A stretch of 64,000 nucleotides of DNA from Flavobacteriales bacterium. Lineage in GTDB: Bacteria; Bacteroidota; Bacteroidia; Flavobacteriales_D; Sanyastnellaceae. Of this stretch, positions 44,197 through 60,921 are shown in pieces. Below the pieces are notes generated by a model. The model did no database searches. It was not told the DNA's origin and saw nothing but the letters and a program-made list of their open reading frames with translations. Within the stretch, counting starts at the first letter, position 1, and each line of letters begins with the position of its first letter. The translations under genes and the position numbers were made by a program. The stretch spans positions 1,240,001 to 1,304,000 of the forward strand of contig JAGYJM010000002.1 of assembly GCA_018402085.1 (NCBI GenBank). The letters are read 5' to 3'.

Positions 44197-46773
44197 TTAA
44201 TAGTGCAGACGAACCACTTCTTCGCGCACACCATCTGTGACGCGAAGCAGGTAAATACCGGGTACACCTGGCGTTAGGCGCAGGAAATCTGAGGGCATTG
44301 CCCTACGGCTCTCCAGCAATTGTCCGCCGGCGCCATAAAGCTCAACGGTTACCGGACGAACTCCGCCAATGGTGAGCGTCCAGCCTGCACGATCGTGTTG
44401 AACGTAAAGGAAAGTGTTCGCATCCGGCGTTTTTACGCCGGTATCAATAAGAGAGAAAAACTCAGCCCACGAGCACCCATTTTCATCAAACACCAATACG
44501 CTGTGCACTCCTTGCGGCAATCCATCGGCAGTTAGTCCGGTCTCACCATTGCTCCATTGCACACTGTAAGGAGGCGTGCCACCGTTAATAGAAATGGAAG
44601 CTCCTCCATTAGCGCCATCAAAGGGGTCAGTCACGTTGATGATCGCTTCAAGCATATCAGGCTCGGTAATTTCGAAGGTCTCTGTCACGAAGCATCCATG
44701 CTCATCAGTAGCAGTGAGCTCATATGCGCCGGGAGCAAGGTTGTCTGGATCTGTATTGTACCAATTCAATTCAATGCTGCCGGTACCCCCTTCGACCAAA
44801 GCCTCCACCTGGCCTGAGTCTCCATGGCAAGGGGGTTGGACAGTGGAAAGATCAATCATTATTTCAGCAGGCCAGACGATGTTTGCGGCTCCTTCAAAGC
44901 TGCAATCATTTGTATCTGTAATCGTGTAATGATAGGTGCCTTCAGTGAGGTTTTCAGCAGTCGGTTCTGTTGACTCCGTTTCGAGCCAATCAATGCTGAT
45001 GCCTTCTATGGTCTCTGCAAAAGAAAGGTTGATTGAGCCTGAAGCATCTCCGAAACAGAGAGGTTGCTGAATACTCACCGAAGGCTCAGGAAGTGGATTG
45101 AAAGTGACGTCAAACTCAACGAAGGCCGAAATACCGGAGGGAGTTTCGGCGAGGGCGGTGTAAGACCCGCCTGAATTCACCTCAATGCTGTTGCCGCTTT
45201 CTCCCGTAGACCAGTTGATCGAAGCTTCGCTATTGGTGATAATATTCAAGGTCTGGGCGCCTCCTTCACAAGCAAATCCGGTCACCTGGGTGGTCTTAAT
45301 GAGGCTTTCGCCTTCAGTAATCAAGAGAGCCTGATCTGCCGGCACGTCGTAGAGGCGGTCAATATAGCCTGAAGGCCAGATCACATGGAGAGAATCAATA
45401 CTTTCTGAACCTGCAAGTCCGAAGAAATTGTAGAGACTGTTTTGGCCGAGAAAATTTTCGCCACAATAGGTGAATCGCGCCTGCTCCACGTCATCAGTCC
45501 ATACTTTGATGCGGCTGCCGATTCCTCTGCTGTTTGACAGGGTGCCTTTGAGTGCCACTTTCAGCCAGTGGTTATCACCACCGGTATTGTTCATAAGCCA
45601 GCAGGTCTGCCCCAGCGTATGCAAGAAGATATCAGGGTACCCATCGTTCTGGAAGTCACCCATTACGGGGGCATAAACATTCGACGTGTTATTTTCAATC
45701 AGGCTGTTGTTTTCAGTAAAGTTGATACCACCGCCGTTCACAAAAAATGAATTGGGAGAAGAGGCTGATCCCCAGGGGTAGGTAGCAACGTAAAGGTCTT
45801 GCAGTCGGTTATTGTCGTAGTCGCACCAGATGGCACCCCAGCAAACGTCATTGACCTGGGTTCCGTTTTGCACTGCATAATCTGTATATCCGCCATTCTG
45901 CCAGGAGAGAAACAGGTTACCTTCGAGTCCGTTGGTCACGTACATATCAAAGTCTGAGTCATTATCGTAATCTCCGCAGGTCAAAGACATGGCATAGATC
46001 ATTTGATCGAAATTGACAGCTTCTGAAACATCATCAAAGGTGCCGTCCTGGTTGTTGATGTACAGCGCATTGGGATAGATGAGCCGATCATTGATCACAA
46101 AAAGATCGAGCCAGCCGTCGCCGTTCACATCATACCATAGTGACTGGAAAGTATTCTGCACATCGTTGCTGCAATTGCACGAGTTCGTCACATCTGAAAA
46201 GGCGCCATTTCCGTTATTTTCGTAGAGGTAGTTAGTGGTGGTGCCGGTAACATTATAGTTGTTGAGGTAGACATCAAGGTCACCGTCATTGTCATAGTCG
46301 CCGAAAGACGCACCAAAAGTTTGCCAGGCGCTGGTTTGTAAAATGCCGCAGCTTGCTGAAACGTCAATAAAAGTCAGGTCACCCTGGTTTTTGAACAGCC
46401 TGATGGGCTCTTCGAAAATGGTAGCAAAAAAGTCGAGATCATCATCATTGTCCACATCCACCCAGAGCACTTGTTTAATGTCGCCACTGATGTAAATGCC
46501 CAGGTCTACCTGAACAAAACTGGTGCCGGTTCCCCGATAAAAATGCACCCCGTCTGACGCGGTGGCCAATGTAAGGTCATCAAAACCGTCGCCATTAAAA
46601 TCTACATAACTGGCGCCATTCCCATTGTAGCCGTTGGCATCGGCATCAATCGCAGAAATGGTGATGACGTCAAACTGGGCATGCAGATCGAAGCCTGCAA
46701 TGAATAAGAAGCAGAGCAATATCAAGGGTGAAAGTACATGTCTCACTTCAGGTGTGCGTTGTCGAAACATCAT
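44197..46773 (-). CDS. T9SS-exported FG-GAP/ASPIC-UnbV repeat protein (copy B)
   Basis: 858 residues with a signal peptide. Residues 40-420 carry FG-GAP/VCBS repeats (VDFNGDGFDDL, VDVDNDDDLDFFA, GDYDNDGDLDVYL, DVNGDGWLDLFV), Ca-binding beta-propeller units; then the ASPIC/UnbV domain (SRGIGSRIKVW, SLHVIWPSGYIDRLYDV). Beyond about 500 come SprB-like repeats (PACHGDSGQVEALVEGGTGSI) and a degenerate type A sorting domain. Probably a surface protein. Its start overlaps the stop of the paralogue upstream (ATGA). A palindromic element is at 44421-44439. Confidence 0.85.
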   Translation of the reverse strand: MMFRQRTPEVRHVLSPLILLCFLFIAGFDLHAQFDVITISAIDADANGYNGNGASYVDFNGDGFDDLTLATASDGVHFYRGTGTSFVQVDLGIYISGDIKQVLWVDVDNDDDLDFFATIFEEPIRLFKNQGDLTFIDVSASCGILQTSAWQTFGASFGDYDNDGDLDVYLNNYNVTGTTTNYLYENNGNGAFSDVTNSCNCSNDVQNTFQSLWYDVNGDGWLDLFVINDRLIYPNALYINNQDGTFDDVSEAVNFDQMIYAMSLTCGDYDNDSDFDMYVTNGLEGNLFLSWQNGGYTDYAVQNGTQVNDVCWGAIWCDYDNNRLQDLYVATYPWGSASSPNSFFVNGGGINFTENNSLIENNTSNVYAPVMGDFQNDGYPDIFLHTLGQTCWLMNNTGGDNHWLKVALKGTLSNSRGIGSRIKVWTDDVEQARFTYCGENFLGQNSLYNFFGLAGSESIDSLHVIWPSGYIDRLYDVPADQALLITEGESLIKTTQVTGFACEGGAQTLNIITNSEASINWSTGESGNSIEVNSGGSYTALAETPSGISAFVEFDVTFNPLPEPSVSIQQPLCFGDASGSINLSFAETIEGISIDWLETESTEPTAENLTEGTYHYTITDTNDCSFEGAANIVWPAEIMIDLSTVQPPCHGDSGQVEALVEGGTGSIELNWYNTDPDNLAPGAYELTATDEHGCFVTETFEITEPDMLEAIINVTDPFDGANGGASISINGGTPPYSVQWSNGETGLTADGLPQGVHSVLVFDENGCSWAEFFSLIDTGVKTPDANTFLYVQHDRAGWTLTIGGVRPVTVELYGAGGQLLESRRAMPSDFLRLTPGVPGIYLLRVTDGVREEVVRLHY
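44421..44439 (-). repeat. 19-bp hairpin-GGATG element, copy 13
   Basis: Stem GGCGT, loop AAAA, GGATG on the minus strand; read as GVKTPDA just before the sorting domain. Confidence 0.8.
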
Positions 46774-49349
46774 TGTTCTACCACAATTCGTTTGGTTAGG
46801 GTAAAGTCCACTCCATGCGCTTGCAGCAGGTAAATACCTGCTGGGAGTGAGTGAACAGGGAGCCTGACAAATTCTTTATTGGCTGGTATTGCAAACTCCA
46901 TGATAAGCTGACCCGAAGCATCTGTAAGGTGCAGATACTGAATAGCATCACTTGTAAGCTGCACCGTTAGCTGCTCAAGAGCTGGAATGGGGAATACTGC
47001 CCACCGTGAGTCACTATTTTCTGTCACGAAGACAATACTTTCAACCACCACGGCATGGGTGTGTATGCAGTTGTTCGCATCAATGATAAAGGCATTGTAA
47101 ACCCCCGGTGCCTCTGCTTCAAAGCTGAAAGTGTCAGAAGTGAACCCTTCCGGACCGTTCCAGGATACCTGATAAGGGGCTGTACCTCCTTCAACAAATA
47201 GTTCAACGGTGGTGCTTTCTTCACCAGGCTGTACGGAAGATGCCGCCAATAAAGGATCAGGCACGGCTATGTTGAATGCACCGCTGACCTGGCATCCTTC
47301 GCTGTCTACAATCGTGTATGCGTAGTTACCTGCACTAAGTTCATTGGGGTTGTTACCCTCCAGGTCGAGCGCATAGGGCGGATTTCCGTTCATAATGGTA
47401 TAAACGAAACTGCCCGCTTCACCGGCGCAAGCGGCATCGTTCACTTCTTCGACCACTTCAAGGGCAGGGGTATCAGGAACCACTATTTCAAAAGCAGCAG
47501 CGCAACCAATTTCATCTTCGATCAATAAGTTGTAGAAGCCAGGCGATACCCCGTACACCATAGGTTCAGCCATTTCACCGTCAAGCAGGATCTGATAAGC
47601 CTGGTCATCCGGTATGGCAATGGCAATCAGTCCGTCTTCGCCACCGTGACATGTAGGGCCTTCTGCAATCCACGTGGCGGTGGGGGCTGGCTGTTGGTCA
47701 ACCTCAAATGTTTCACTCTCAAAAGGAAGCCCGATTTGTGTAAAGGCGTTGTAGCTGTAACTACCTGGTGTATTTACCCATAGACTGTTTCCTGTGGCTC
47801 CGTTGTTCCAGGTCACATTCATCCCGGAAGGCGCCGTCAGCAGCAGAGAATCACCTCCGCAGAATGCATTGGCTTCTGCCTGAACCATCCCTGTCAGGCT
47901 CATACCTTCAGTGAGCATGTGAAGAGCATCTGCCGGCAGATCATAAAGCTTATCAACATGTCCGCTGGGCCATTCAATGATCAACGAGTCAACTTCAGTT
48001 GCAGTGCCTAAGCCGAAAATCTCGTATTGCGAGTTTTGTGTCATATAGCCTTCACCGCAATGGGTGTAACGAAGTAGGTGCATATCATTGGCATAAACGT
48101 TAAGCCACGCACCAATACCGTCGCTATTTGAAACCACGCCTTCAAGACCTACTTTGATGTAGTGGTTCTCGTTGGGTACACATTGAAATAGTCTTGAGAT
48201 GTGGGGCCATTCCTGCACGATAAAGAGGTCAGCAAATCCGTCGTTGTTAAAGTCGCCACTCGCACTTGAGTTTGATTTGCCCTGATCGATTTCAAAGCCA
48301 TTATTGAAGTAATTCGCAGTAAAGGTGCCATCCTGGTTGTTATAGAAGAAGCGGTTCTGGCCCGGTTCGTTCCAGAAAGGGGAGCAGCAGACATGGAGGT
48401 CTTCCCAGCCGTCATTATCCGCATCGATCCATTGCGCACTCCAACTGTGGTCGTTCACCTGAACTCCGAGGTCAGTAGCGATCTCATCAAAAGTGCCGGA
48501 ATCCTTATTGTAGTTGTGTAGGAGATTGCCTGTTGGATTATTCGAAACATAAATATCGAGGTCACCGTCATGGTCATAATCGGCACAACTGTTGTTCATT
48601 GAAAAGATGTAGTAGTCAAGACCGAGCTCAATGGTCACATCTGACCAGGTGCCGTCTCCGTTGTTACGGTACATATTGTCAGAAGCCGGCAGGCGGTCAT
48701 TAATGACAAACAGATCAGGCCATAAATCGTGGTCGTAATCAATGAATGCCGGCTGGAAAGACCACACACTTCCATTGTCGATACCTAAATCTGAAGCTCG
48801 CTCGGTGAAGGTGCCGTCACCGTCATTTTCGAAATAGAAATTTGTTACACCATCAGCATTGTAATTGCAGAGGTATAAATCCAGATCTCCGTCGCGATCA
48901 GGGTCGCCCCAAGCCTGCCCGTAGGTTAAATAATTTGTATTGTTAGGCAATCCTGCGAAACTGGTATAATTCGTCATCGTCAAGAGGTTGCCTTCATTCC
49001 GAAGAAGTGTCCACGGACCACCGTAGCGGGTGATGAAGAGGTCAGCGTCGCCGTCGTTGTCATAATCGACCCAAACGACTGACTTCGCCTCATGTTGGTT
49101 GGTAGTCAGCGAAATAGGAGGTGCGAAGGTGCCGCCTTCATTGAGGTATAAACGAATAGGCATACCTGCCGTGGCCACGGTGATATCATCCCAGCCGTCT
49201 TTGTTGACGTCGTAAAAACTGACACCACCGCCATATTCGATACCCATGTATTGGTATACGATGCCGACTTCAGACGCGACCTCAGTGTAAGATTGCGCAT
49301 ACATAAAGCACGGCAGACACTGCAAAACAATCAGCGCAAGCCTTCTCAT
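46770..49349 (-). CDS. T9SS-exported FG-GAP/ASPIC-UnbV repeat protein (copy A)
   Basis: 859 residues, almost the length of the next gene and with the same plan: signal peptide, FG-GAP units (YDVNKDGWDDITV, VDYDNDGDADLFI, GDPDRDGDLDLYL, ADYDHDGDLDIYV), ASPIC domain (GIGAWLNVYANDMHLLRYTHCG, SLIIEWPSGHVDKLYDLP), SprB-like repeats (GPTCHGGEDGLIAIA) and a type A sorting domain (LHLTDASGQLIMEF, LPAGIYLLQAHG, KRIVVEQ). Clearly a tandem duplicate with copy B. Contains no palindromic element. Confidence 0.87.
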   Translation of the reverse strand: MRRLALIVLQCLPCFMYAQSYTEVASEVGIVYQYMGIEYGGGVSFYDVNKDGWDDITVATAGMPIRLYLNEGGTFAPPISLTTNQHEAKSVVWVDYDNDGDADLFITRYGGPWTLLRNEGNLLTMTNYTSFAGLPNNTNYLTYGQAWGDPDRDGDLDLYLCNYNADGVTNFYFENDGDGTFTERASDLGIDNGSVWSFQPAFIDYDHDLWPDLFVINDRLPASDNMYRNNGDGTWSDVTIELGLDYYIFSMNNSCADYDHDGDLDIYVSNNPTGNLLHNYNKDSGTFDEIATDLGVQVNDHSWSAQWIDADNDGWEDLHVCCSPFWNEPGQNRFFYNNQDGTFTANYFNNGFEIDQGKSNSSASGDFNNDGFADLFIVQEWPHISRLFQCVPNENHYIKVGLEGVVSNSDGIGAWLNVYANDMHLLRYTHCGEGYMTQNSQYEIFGLGTATEVDSLIIEWPSGHVDKLYDLPADALHMLTEGMSLTGMVQAEANAFCGGDSLLLTAPSGMNVTWNNGATGNSLWVNTPGSYSYNAFTQIGLPFESETFEVDQQPAPTATWIAEGPTCHGGEDGLIAIAIPDDQAYQILLDGEMAEPMVYGVSPGFYNLLIEDEIGCAAAFEIVVPDTPALEVVEEVNDAACAGEAGSFVYTIMNGNPPYALDLEGNNPNELSAGNYAYTIVDSEGCQVSGAFNIAVPDPLLAASSVQPGEESTTVELFVEGGTAPYQVSWNGPEGFTSDTFSFEAEAPGVYNAFIIDANNCIHTHAVVVESIVFVTENSDSRWAVFPIPALEQLTVQLTSDAIQYLHLTDASGQLIMEFAIPANKEFVRLPVHSLPAGIYLLQAHGVDFTLTKRIVVEQ

Positions 49350-49431
49350 CAGAGAGTATAGTTAGTTTTAGATAGGGACAGCGTACCACACGCTGCTACT
49401 CTCTTGACGTAGATTTAACAATAAGGATGCC

Positions 49432-51792
49432 TTAGTTTGATAAAAAAATCAGTTGACTGCCGTTTTTTGATGCTTTCATGTGCTGCGGCCTGAAAAGGCC
49501 GGATGCGTATAGAGGGCCCTGGTCAAAGAAATACGGCGAACGAAGATGTCCGCTCTGACCACACGGAGCAATGCTCAGGCTGCTGTCAACAGCGGCAAAA
49601 TCAATGATGATCCGCATCTGTGCTCCATGCTTGGCGTAGGTTCGGATGTCGGGGTTCAGTTTAATGCCTGATTGGTTAATGGTTTCATTACCCCCTTCTA
49701 TCGGAAACTCTCCAGGTCGAAAAATGCGACCAATGACCGGAAGATCTGCAAAAGGGTGTCGTGGCTCCCAGTAATGGGCTTCTCTCCATGACCAGGACGA
49801 AACATCATTGCCGTAGGCAGCCTCAAGACGCGCACACACTGATTTAAATACACCTGGCGCGATATCTGACAGCCTTTCTGTAGGGGTGGTCGTGCGAATG
49901 TCCCATACCGGGTGTTCATTCTCTGTTAGTGAGAGCTGCATGAGTCGCTTGAGCCAATGGGTATGGCAGAAGCGCTCAAATTGCTCGGGGGTCATATCAT
50001 CTTCCATGGCTTTTTGAAAGAGTGCAACCTGAAAAGGCTGCCAAAGTACCGGAGCAGCTGCGTCTAGCGTGTAGTCACCACTCCATTCCAAGAGTGCTAT
50101 GCACTCCTTTTCAAAGGCTGTCCAGCCATCTTGCGCAACCAACAATTCATACATGAACGCCGCCATTTTAGCGTCTTCATCGTTACGAGCATCGAGCAGT
50201 AAAGACTTCATTTTTTCGGTGCTCCAAGCATCATCTTCGGCGAGCAATTTGCGAATTCGATTTCCTCTTCCCGGAGGTAAATAATAACCAAAGACATAAT
50301 TGCTATCAGCTAATGCTGCCAATTCATTGGCCGATGCAAGAAAACCACTTTCCGGATTGATACAGTGTGGATTTCTGCTGAAGTCGAGGTAAGCTGAAAT
50401 ATCGTGCTCAGGATAGCTTCCGTCAATGATGGCTTTAGGCATAACACCTTTCGGGTATTCAGGTATGCGCGCACATGACCACCAGGCAATGTTACCCGCT
50501 GTATCAGCGTACATGACATTGACACCGGGAGCATGGATGCTGCGCAAGGCGGATTCAAATTCAGTCAGGTTGTTTGCCAGGCTCATTTGGCGGTACGACT
50601 CAATGAGTGCATTTTCTCCCTGAGTATACTCCCAGCGCATGGTAATGGGTGGAAAGTCGTCTTGAAATGCCAACGCTCCGTTGATCACCGGCCCGTGCTT
50701 TGATTCGAGCACAGTATAGGTGGTGTCTTGTTCGTCGCGCACCGAAATGGTCACTTCTCGGGTAAGAGGAGCATAAGCTGAGTCTCCATACATAATGAGT
50801 CCGTCTTCATTGAACCGTTCACGGTAGAAGTCGATGTCGTCATTCTCAAACATAGTGAGCCCCCAGCCATGGCTTCGACTGTGGCCTACGAGGGCGTAAG
50901 GAATACCGGGAAGAAAGTTTCCGTAGAATTCGAAATCCGGACAATCAATAGCGGCTTCGTACCAGACCTGTGGAAGCGAGTAGCCGATATGTGTGTCATT
51001 GCACAGCATGGGTTTGCCCGAAGCTGTTTTAGTTCCAGCTACTGCCCATGCATTTGATCCGATCAGCTCCGGAACCCCAAAGGCTTCAGGAAAAGCACTA
51101 AAGAGCTTAACCTCCGGCAAAGAGTCAGTGCAGGTAGGGTTAATGGGTTTTAATTCTTCCGCAAGAATTCCCATAGCTGCCACCCAATCACTTCCATGCT
51201 GCCGAACCATTTCATTTGCGAGGAAATCAGTCTGCACACCGATGCTAAAGCTGTAGGCCAGGTAGGCCGCCATCCCGTAGAGGTCTTCAACTTCGTAGGG
51301 CGTCATTTCTATTCCGGCAAGCTCGAATTCAAGGGGAGGCGTGCCGGTTTCAACAAATGCATTGACCCCGCCAAGAAAAGCATTCACTTCATCGCGCAGT
51401 TCCTGTGGGGCTTCACGCAAAAACACATCCGCCGATTTCTCGGCGTGTAAGACAATGCCACTGGTATGAAAAAAGACGTCGCTTTTAAGACCACGCCGAC
51501 CCAGCACTTCTGCCATTCTTCCGGTTCCGAGGCGACGAAGCAGCTCCATTTGAAAAAGGCGCTCTGAAGCCATCAGGTAGCCCAGTGCACGAAAGGCATC
51601 CAGGCGATTTTTCGCCTGAATATGCGGAATACCATATTCATCAAAAGTGGTGACTACCCGGTCTGCTAAACCCGGCAGTGATTGCTCTCCTTCATATGAA
51701 GGCACCGGCCGGCCGGCATACCAATACCCGAAAATCAATGTCCCGATCGCGATAACCACGATGGTGATGAGAAAGCGTTTGATCCATTTCAT
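49432..51792 (-). CDS. penicillin acylase family protein (Ntn hydrolase)
   Basis: 786 residues, typical for the precursor. An N-terminal membrane anchor/signal (IVVIAIGTLIFGYWYAG) precedes the alpha chain (GIPHIQAKNRLDAFRALGYL, RLFQMELLRRLGTGRMAEVLG). The Ser of GSNAWAVAGTKTASGKPML becomes the N-terminal nucleophile of the beta chain after autocleavage. GGNETINQSG and the C-terminal MRIIIDFA fit the family. Substrates range from beta-lactams to acyl-homoserine lactones; none can be inferred here. Two palindromic elements, plus a 6-bp-stem variant near 51594, lie in this gene. Confidence 0.92.
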   Translation of the reverse strand: MKWIKRFLITIVVIAIGTLIFGYWYAGRPVPSYEGEQSLPGLADRVVTTFDEYGIPHIQAKNRLDAFRALGYLMASERLFQMELLRRLGTGRMAEVLGRRGLKSDVFFHTSGIVLHAEKSADVFLREAPQELRDEVNAFLGGVNAFVETGTPPLEFELAGIEMTPYEVEDLYGMAAYLAYSFSIGVQTDFLANEMVRQHGSDWVAAMGILAEELKPINPTCTDSLPEVKLFSAFPEAFGVPELIGSNAWAVAGTKTASGKPMLCNDTHIGYSLPQVWYEAAIDCPDFEFYGNFLPGIPYALVGHSRSHGWGLTMFENDDIDFYRERFNEDGLIMYGDSAYAPLTREVTISVRDEQDTTYTVLESKHGPVINGALAFQDDFPPITMRWEYTQGENALIESYRQMSLANNLTEFESALRSIHAPGVNVMYADTAGNIAWWSCARIPEYPKGVMPKAIIDGSYPEHDISAYLDFSRNPHCINPESGFLASANELAALADSNYVFGYYLPPGRGNRIRKLLAEDDAWSTEKMKSLLLDARNDEDAKMAAFMYELLVAQDGWTAFEKECIALLEWSGDYTLDAAAPVLWQPFQVALFQKAMEDDMTPEQFERFCHTHWLKRLMQLSLTENEHPVWDIRTTTPTERLSDIAPGVFKSVCARLEAAYGNDVSSWSWREAHYWEPRHPFADLPVIGRIFRPGEFPIEGGNETINQSGIKLNPDIRTYAKHGAQMRIIIDFAAVDSSLSIAPCGQSGHLRSPYFFDQGPLYASGLFRPQHMKASKNGSQLIFLSN
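49487..49505 (+). repeat. 19-bp hairpin-GGATG element, copy 14
   Basis: Stem GGCCT, loop GAAA, GGATG on the plus strand, opposite to the acylase gene, which reads it as SGLFRPQ. Confidence 0.8.
51426..51444 (-). repeat. 19-bp hairpin-GGATG element, copy 15
   Basis: Stem GCCGA, loop GAAA, GGATG on the minus strand; read in the acylase gene as AEKSADV. Confidence 0.8.
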
Positions 51793-51831
51793 GCAGGAAA
51801 GGTAATGCCTTGCCGCAAAAAGTGCAGTTGT

Positions 51832-53733
51832 CTAAAGTGCGTTTTCTTTGATGTGATCTACCACATCCGGATCAAGCAGGGTAGAAGTGTCGCCGAGGTT
51901 CGAAGTATCGCCCTCGGCTACTTTGCGAAGGATGCGGCGCATAATTTTCCCGCTCCGTGTTTTTGGCAGGCCGGGCACAAACTGAATTTTGTCAGGGCGT
52001 GCAATTTTACCAATCTCTTTCACCACTGTTTCAACAATTTCTGCGCGCAGTCGATCAGGGTCAGCCGGCTCACCTTCACGGCAAATGACATACGCATAGA
52101 TGCCCTGTCCTTTGATAGCATGCGGATAACCTACCACTGCAGATTCAGCAACTTCATCGTTCGCATTGATCGCATTTTCGATTTCGGCAGTCCCGAAACG
52201 GTGCCCTGACACATTAATCACGTCGTCAACACGGCCAATGATACGGTACATTCCGTTGGCATCCCGTTTGGCACCGTCTCCCGTAAAATAATAGCCTTTG
52301 TAGTGACTAAAATAGGTCACCCGGCAACGCTCATGGTCACCGTAGGTCGTGCGCAACATTCCGGGCCAGGGGTGTTTCACACAGAGGTAGCCTTCTTGCT
52401 CATTGGCTTCAATCTCATTACCTTCTGCATCGAGCAGCACCGGTTGGATGCCCGGTAAAGGGTAACCCGCGTGTGAAGGTTTCATAGGGCTGTGGGCACC
52501 AAGGCCTGAAATCATGATGCCGCCTGTTTCGGTCTGCCACCAGGTATCAACAATCGGACATTTTTCTTTACCCACATGAAGGTGGTACCATTCCCATGCC
52601 TCTTCATTGATCGGTTCACCCACTGAGCCAATCACTTTGAGTGAGTCAAGGCTGTATGAAAGCACATGGTCATCACCTGCTGCCATGAGCGCGCGAATAG
52701 CAGTTGGGGCAGTGTAAAACTGGTTTACACCATGTTTGTCACATACCTGCCAAAATCGCCCATAGTCAGGATAGGAGGGCACGCCTTCAAACATCAAAGT
52801 AGTTGCCCCGTTGAGAAGCGGACCATAGATTATGTAAGTATGACCGGTGATCCAGCCGATGTCTGCCGTACACCAGTAGACATCACTTTCTTCATACTGA
52901 AAGACATTCTTGAAGCTGTAGCCTGCATAGACCATATACCCACCTACGGTATGAACCACGCCTTTGGGCTTGCCGGTAGAACCTGAAGTGTACAATATAA
53001 AAAGCATGTCTTCAGCCTCCATCGGTTCAGCCAGACATTCTTTACCAACGGTTGGCAATTCATCGTGTAGCCACACATCTCGTCCTTCAACCATGTTCAC
53101 TGCCCATTTGGTGCGTTCTGTTACGATGACTTTCCGGACTGACGGACAGGTTTGCAGGGCCTCATCCACAATCCGCTTTACGGGAATCTCCTTCGCACCG
53201 CGATAGAGCCCATCTGAAGTCAACACCACCTTTGCCTCGGCATCATTGATACGGTCTGCGAGGCTGTGTGCCGAGAAACCGGCGAAAACCACAGAGTGTA
53301 CGGCACCGATGCGCGCGCAGGCAAGGGTGGCAATGGCCAGTTCAGGCACCATAGGCATGTAGATAGCCACTCGGTCGCCTTTCTCCACACCGTGTTTTTT
53401 GAGCACATTCGCATATTCGCATACGCGCTCGTACAGTTCGCGGTAGGTGAGTCGTAGAAAGCGCTCTTTAGGGTCATTGGGCTCCCAAATCAGTGCGAGC
53501 TTATTGCCTCTTTTCTCAAGGTGACGGTCAATACAGTTCACCGTGATATTGGTCTGAGCGCCTTCAAACCAGCGAATGTCCGGTTTATTGAAGTCGTAAG
53601 ACAGAACCTCATTCCAGGGTTTACTCCATTCGAAGTTTTCTGCTATGCCTGCCCAGAAGTGTTCTGGGTTTCGCACACTCTCGCTGTAGGCCTCTTCGTA
53701 GTGCTCACGTGAGCGAATGTGGTAATGATCCAT
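51832..53733 (-). CDS. acs: acetyl-CoA synthetase
   Basis: 633 residues, the AcsA length. VSNCIDRHL-like [17 protein letters not shown], the phosphate loop [45 protein letters not shown] and the C-terminal hinge and Lys region [19 protein letters not shown] are all present. It makes acetyl-CoA from acetate, ATP and CoA via acetyl-AMP; the Lys in RSGKIMRR is the usual acetylation-regulated residue. Transcribed toward the penicillin acylase gene, 39 bp away. Confidence 0.97.
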   Translation of the reverse strand: MDHYHIRSREHYEEAYSESVRNPEHFWAGIAENFEWSKPWNEVLSYDFNKPDIRWFEGAQTNITVNCIDRHLEKRGNKLALIWEPNDPKERFLRLTYRELYERVCEYANVLKKHGVEKGDRVAIYMPMVPELAIATLACARIGAVHSVVFAGFSAHSLADRINDAEAKVVLTSDGLYRGAKEIPVKRIVDEALQTCPSVRKVIVTERTKWAVNMVEGRDVWLHDELPTVGKECLAEPMEAEDMLFILYTSGSTGKPKGVVHTVGGYMVYAGYSFKNVFQYEESDVYWCTADIGWITGHTYIIYGPLLNGATTLMFEGVPSYPDYGRFWQVCDKHGVNQFYTAPTAIRALMAAGDDHVLSYSLDSLKVIGSVGEPINEEAWEWYHLHVGKEKCPIVDTWWQTETGGIMISGLGAHSPMKPSHAGYPLPGIQPVLLDAEGNEIEANEQEGYLCVKHPWPGMLRTTYGDHERCRVTYFSHYKGYYFTGDGAKRDANGMYRIIGRVDDVINVSGHRFGTAEIENAINANDEVAESAVVGYPHAIKGQGIYAYVICREGEPADPDRLRAEIVETVVKEIGKIARPDKIQFVPGLPKTRSGKIMRRILRKVAEGDTSNLGDTSTLLDPDVVDHIKENAL

Positions 53734-54334
53734 ACGTCGTTTTGCTTTTTTCGGTCAGCATGAAGGTCGTTCAATGCAGATAGAGGTGATTAAATCGGCT
53801 CAAAAGCTAAGAGAAAGCAGAGTATGAGGCAATTTTTTGACTGCTGAACACAGACACAATCCTCTCATTTCATCTGGTCTTCTTCTTGAATAACCCCTCT
53901 TCAATGCATCAAACGGCTGAAACGAAAGGCTGTTCACAACGGGTCAGAAGCATACAATCTTCGCCGAAACATACGCTGCGAGTTCAGTGTGTTGCACCAT
54001 ATCCACCATCTTTTTACCTGACTCAGCCAGCGGTAAAGACGGTGCCTCTTGCTCTGCTATTGTCAGCTTGCTTCTTTGCAAAAGCAAAGGATGCGAAAAG
54101 CGCAACTCATACAGAAGTTGCTGAAGATCTTGAATCAGCACGTGTGACTTCACATGCATGTGACCGGCTGTACCCTGCAAGTGTATAACGAGAGCCAACC
54201 CGCCATAATGCTCAACAAGAATGTAACATCCCGGGCATTGCAAGCGTTGTCAAAAGAACGTGGAAAACGGACGGCAATCATCCGATAAATGGCTTGGTGA
54301 ATACCAAAACGTTGTTGCACCTTTGAAATCAACT
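53734..54334. other. 600-bp region with no confident gene
   Basis: Between the divergent acs and the 1490-residue protein. It holds one palindromic element (54075-54093). A plus-strand stretch at about 54036-54188 encodes a lipoprotein-like signal (PLALLLSACFFAKAKDA) ending at a stop, but no start codon lies in front of it, so it may be a decayed small lipoprotein gene. Overlapping frames on both strands give no recognisable protein. Confidence 0.5.
54075..54093 (+). repeat. 19-bp hairpin-GGATG element, copy 16
   Basis: Stem TTTGC, loop AAAA, GGATG on the plus strand. In the possible remnant it would read FAKAKDA, the same frame as in real genes. Confidence 0.8.
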
Positions 54335-60816
<6,482 letters not shown>

Positions 60817-60890
60817 ATTTGTTTCGATGAATGTCAGGTAATGGTATGAAAGCCTAACAATTAGTTTACGCTAAATAGCTTGAAGCTTCG

Positions 60891-60898
60891 TATGTTTG
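60891..60898 (+). promoter_or_regulatory. -7 box TATGTTTG for the glycine-rich protein
   Basis: Exact TAnnTTTG, 23 bases before the ATG at 60922; supports that start over upstream TTG and ATG codons. Confidence 0.5.
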
Positions 60899-60921
60899 GC
60901 TACGCAATAACCTTTACCAAC

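Noticed and set aside
53944-54243. 99-residue minus-strand frame in the acs upstream region
   Set aside because: No signal, domain or promoter; codon use looks random and it overlaps the other candidate frame.
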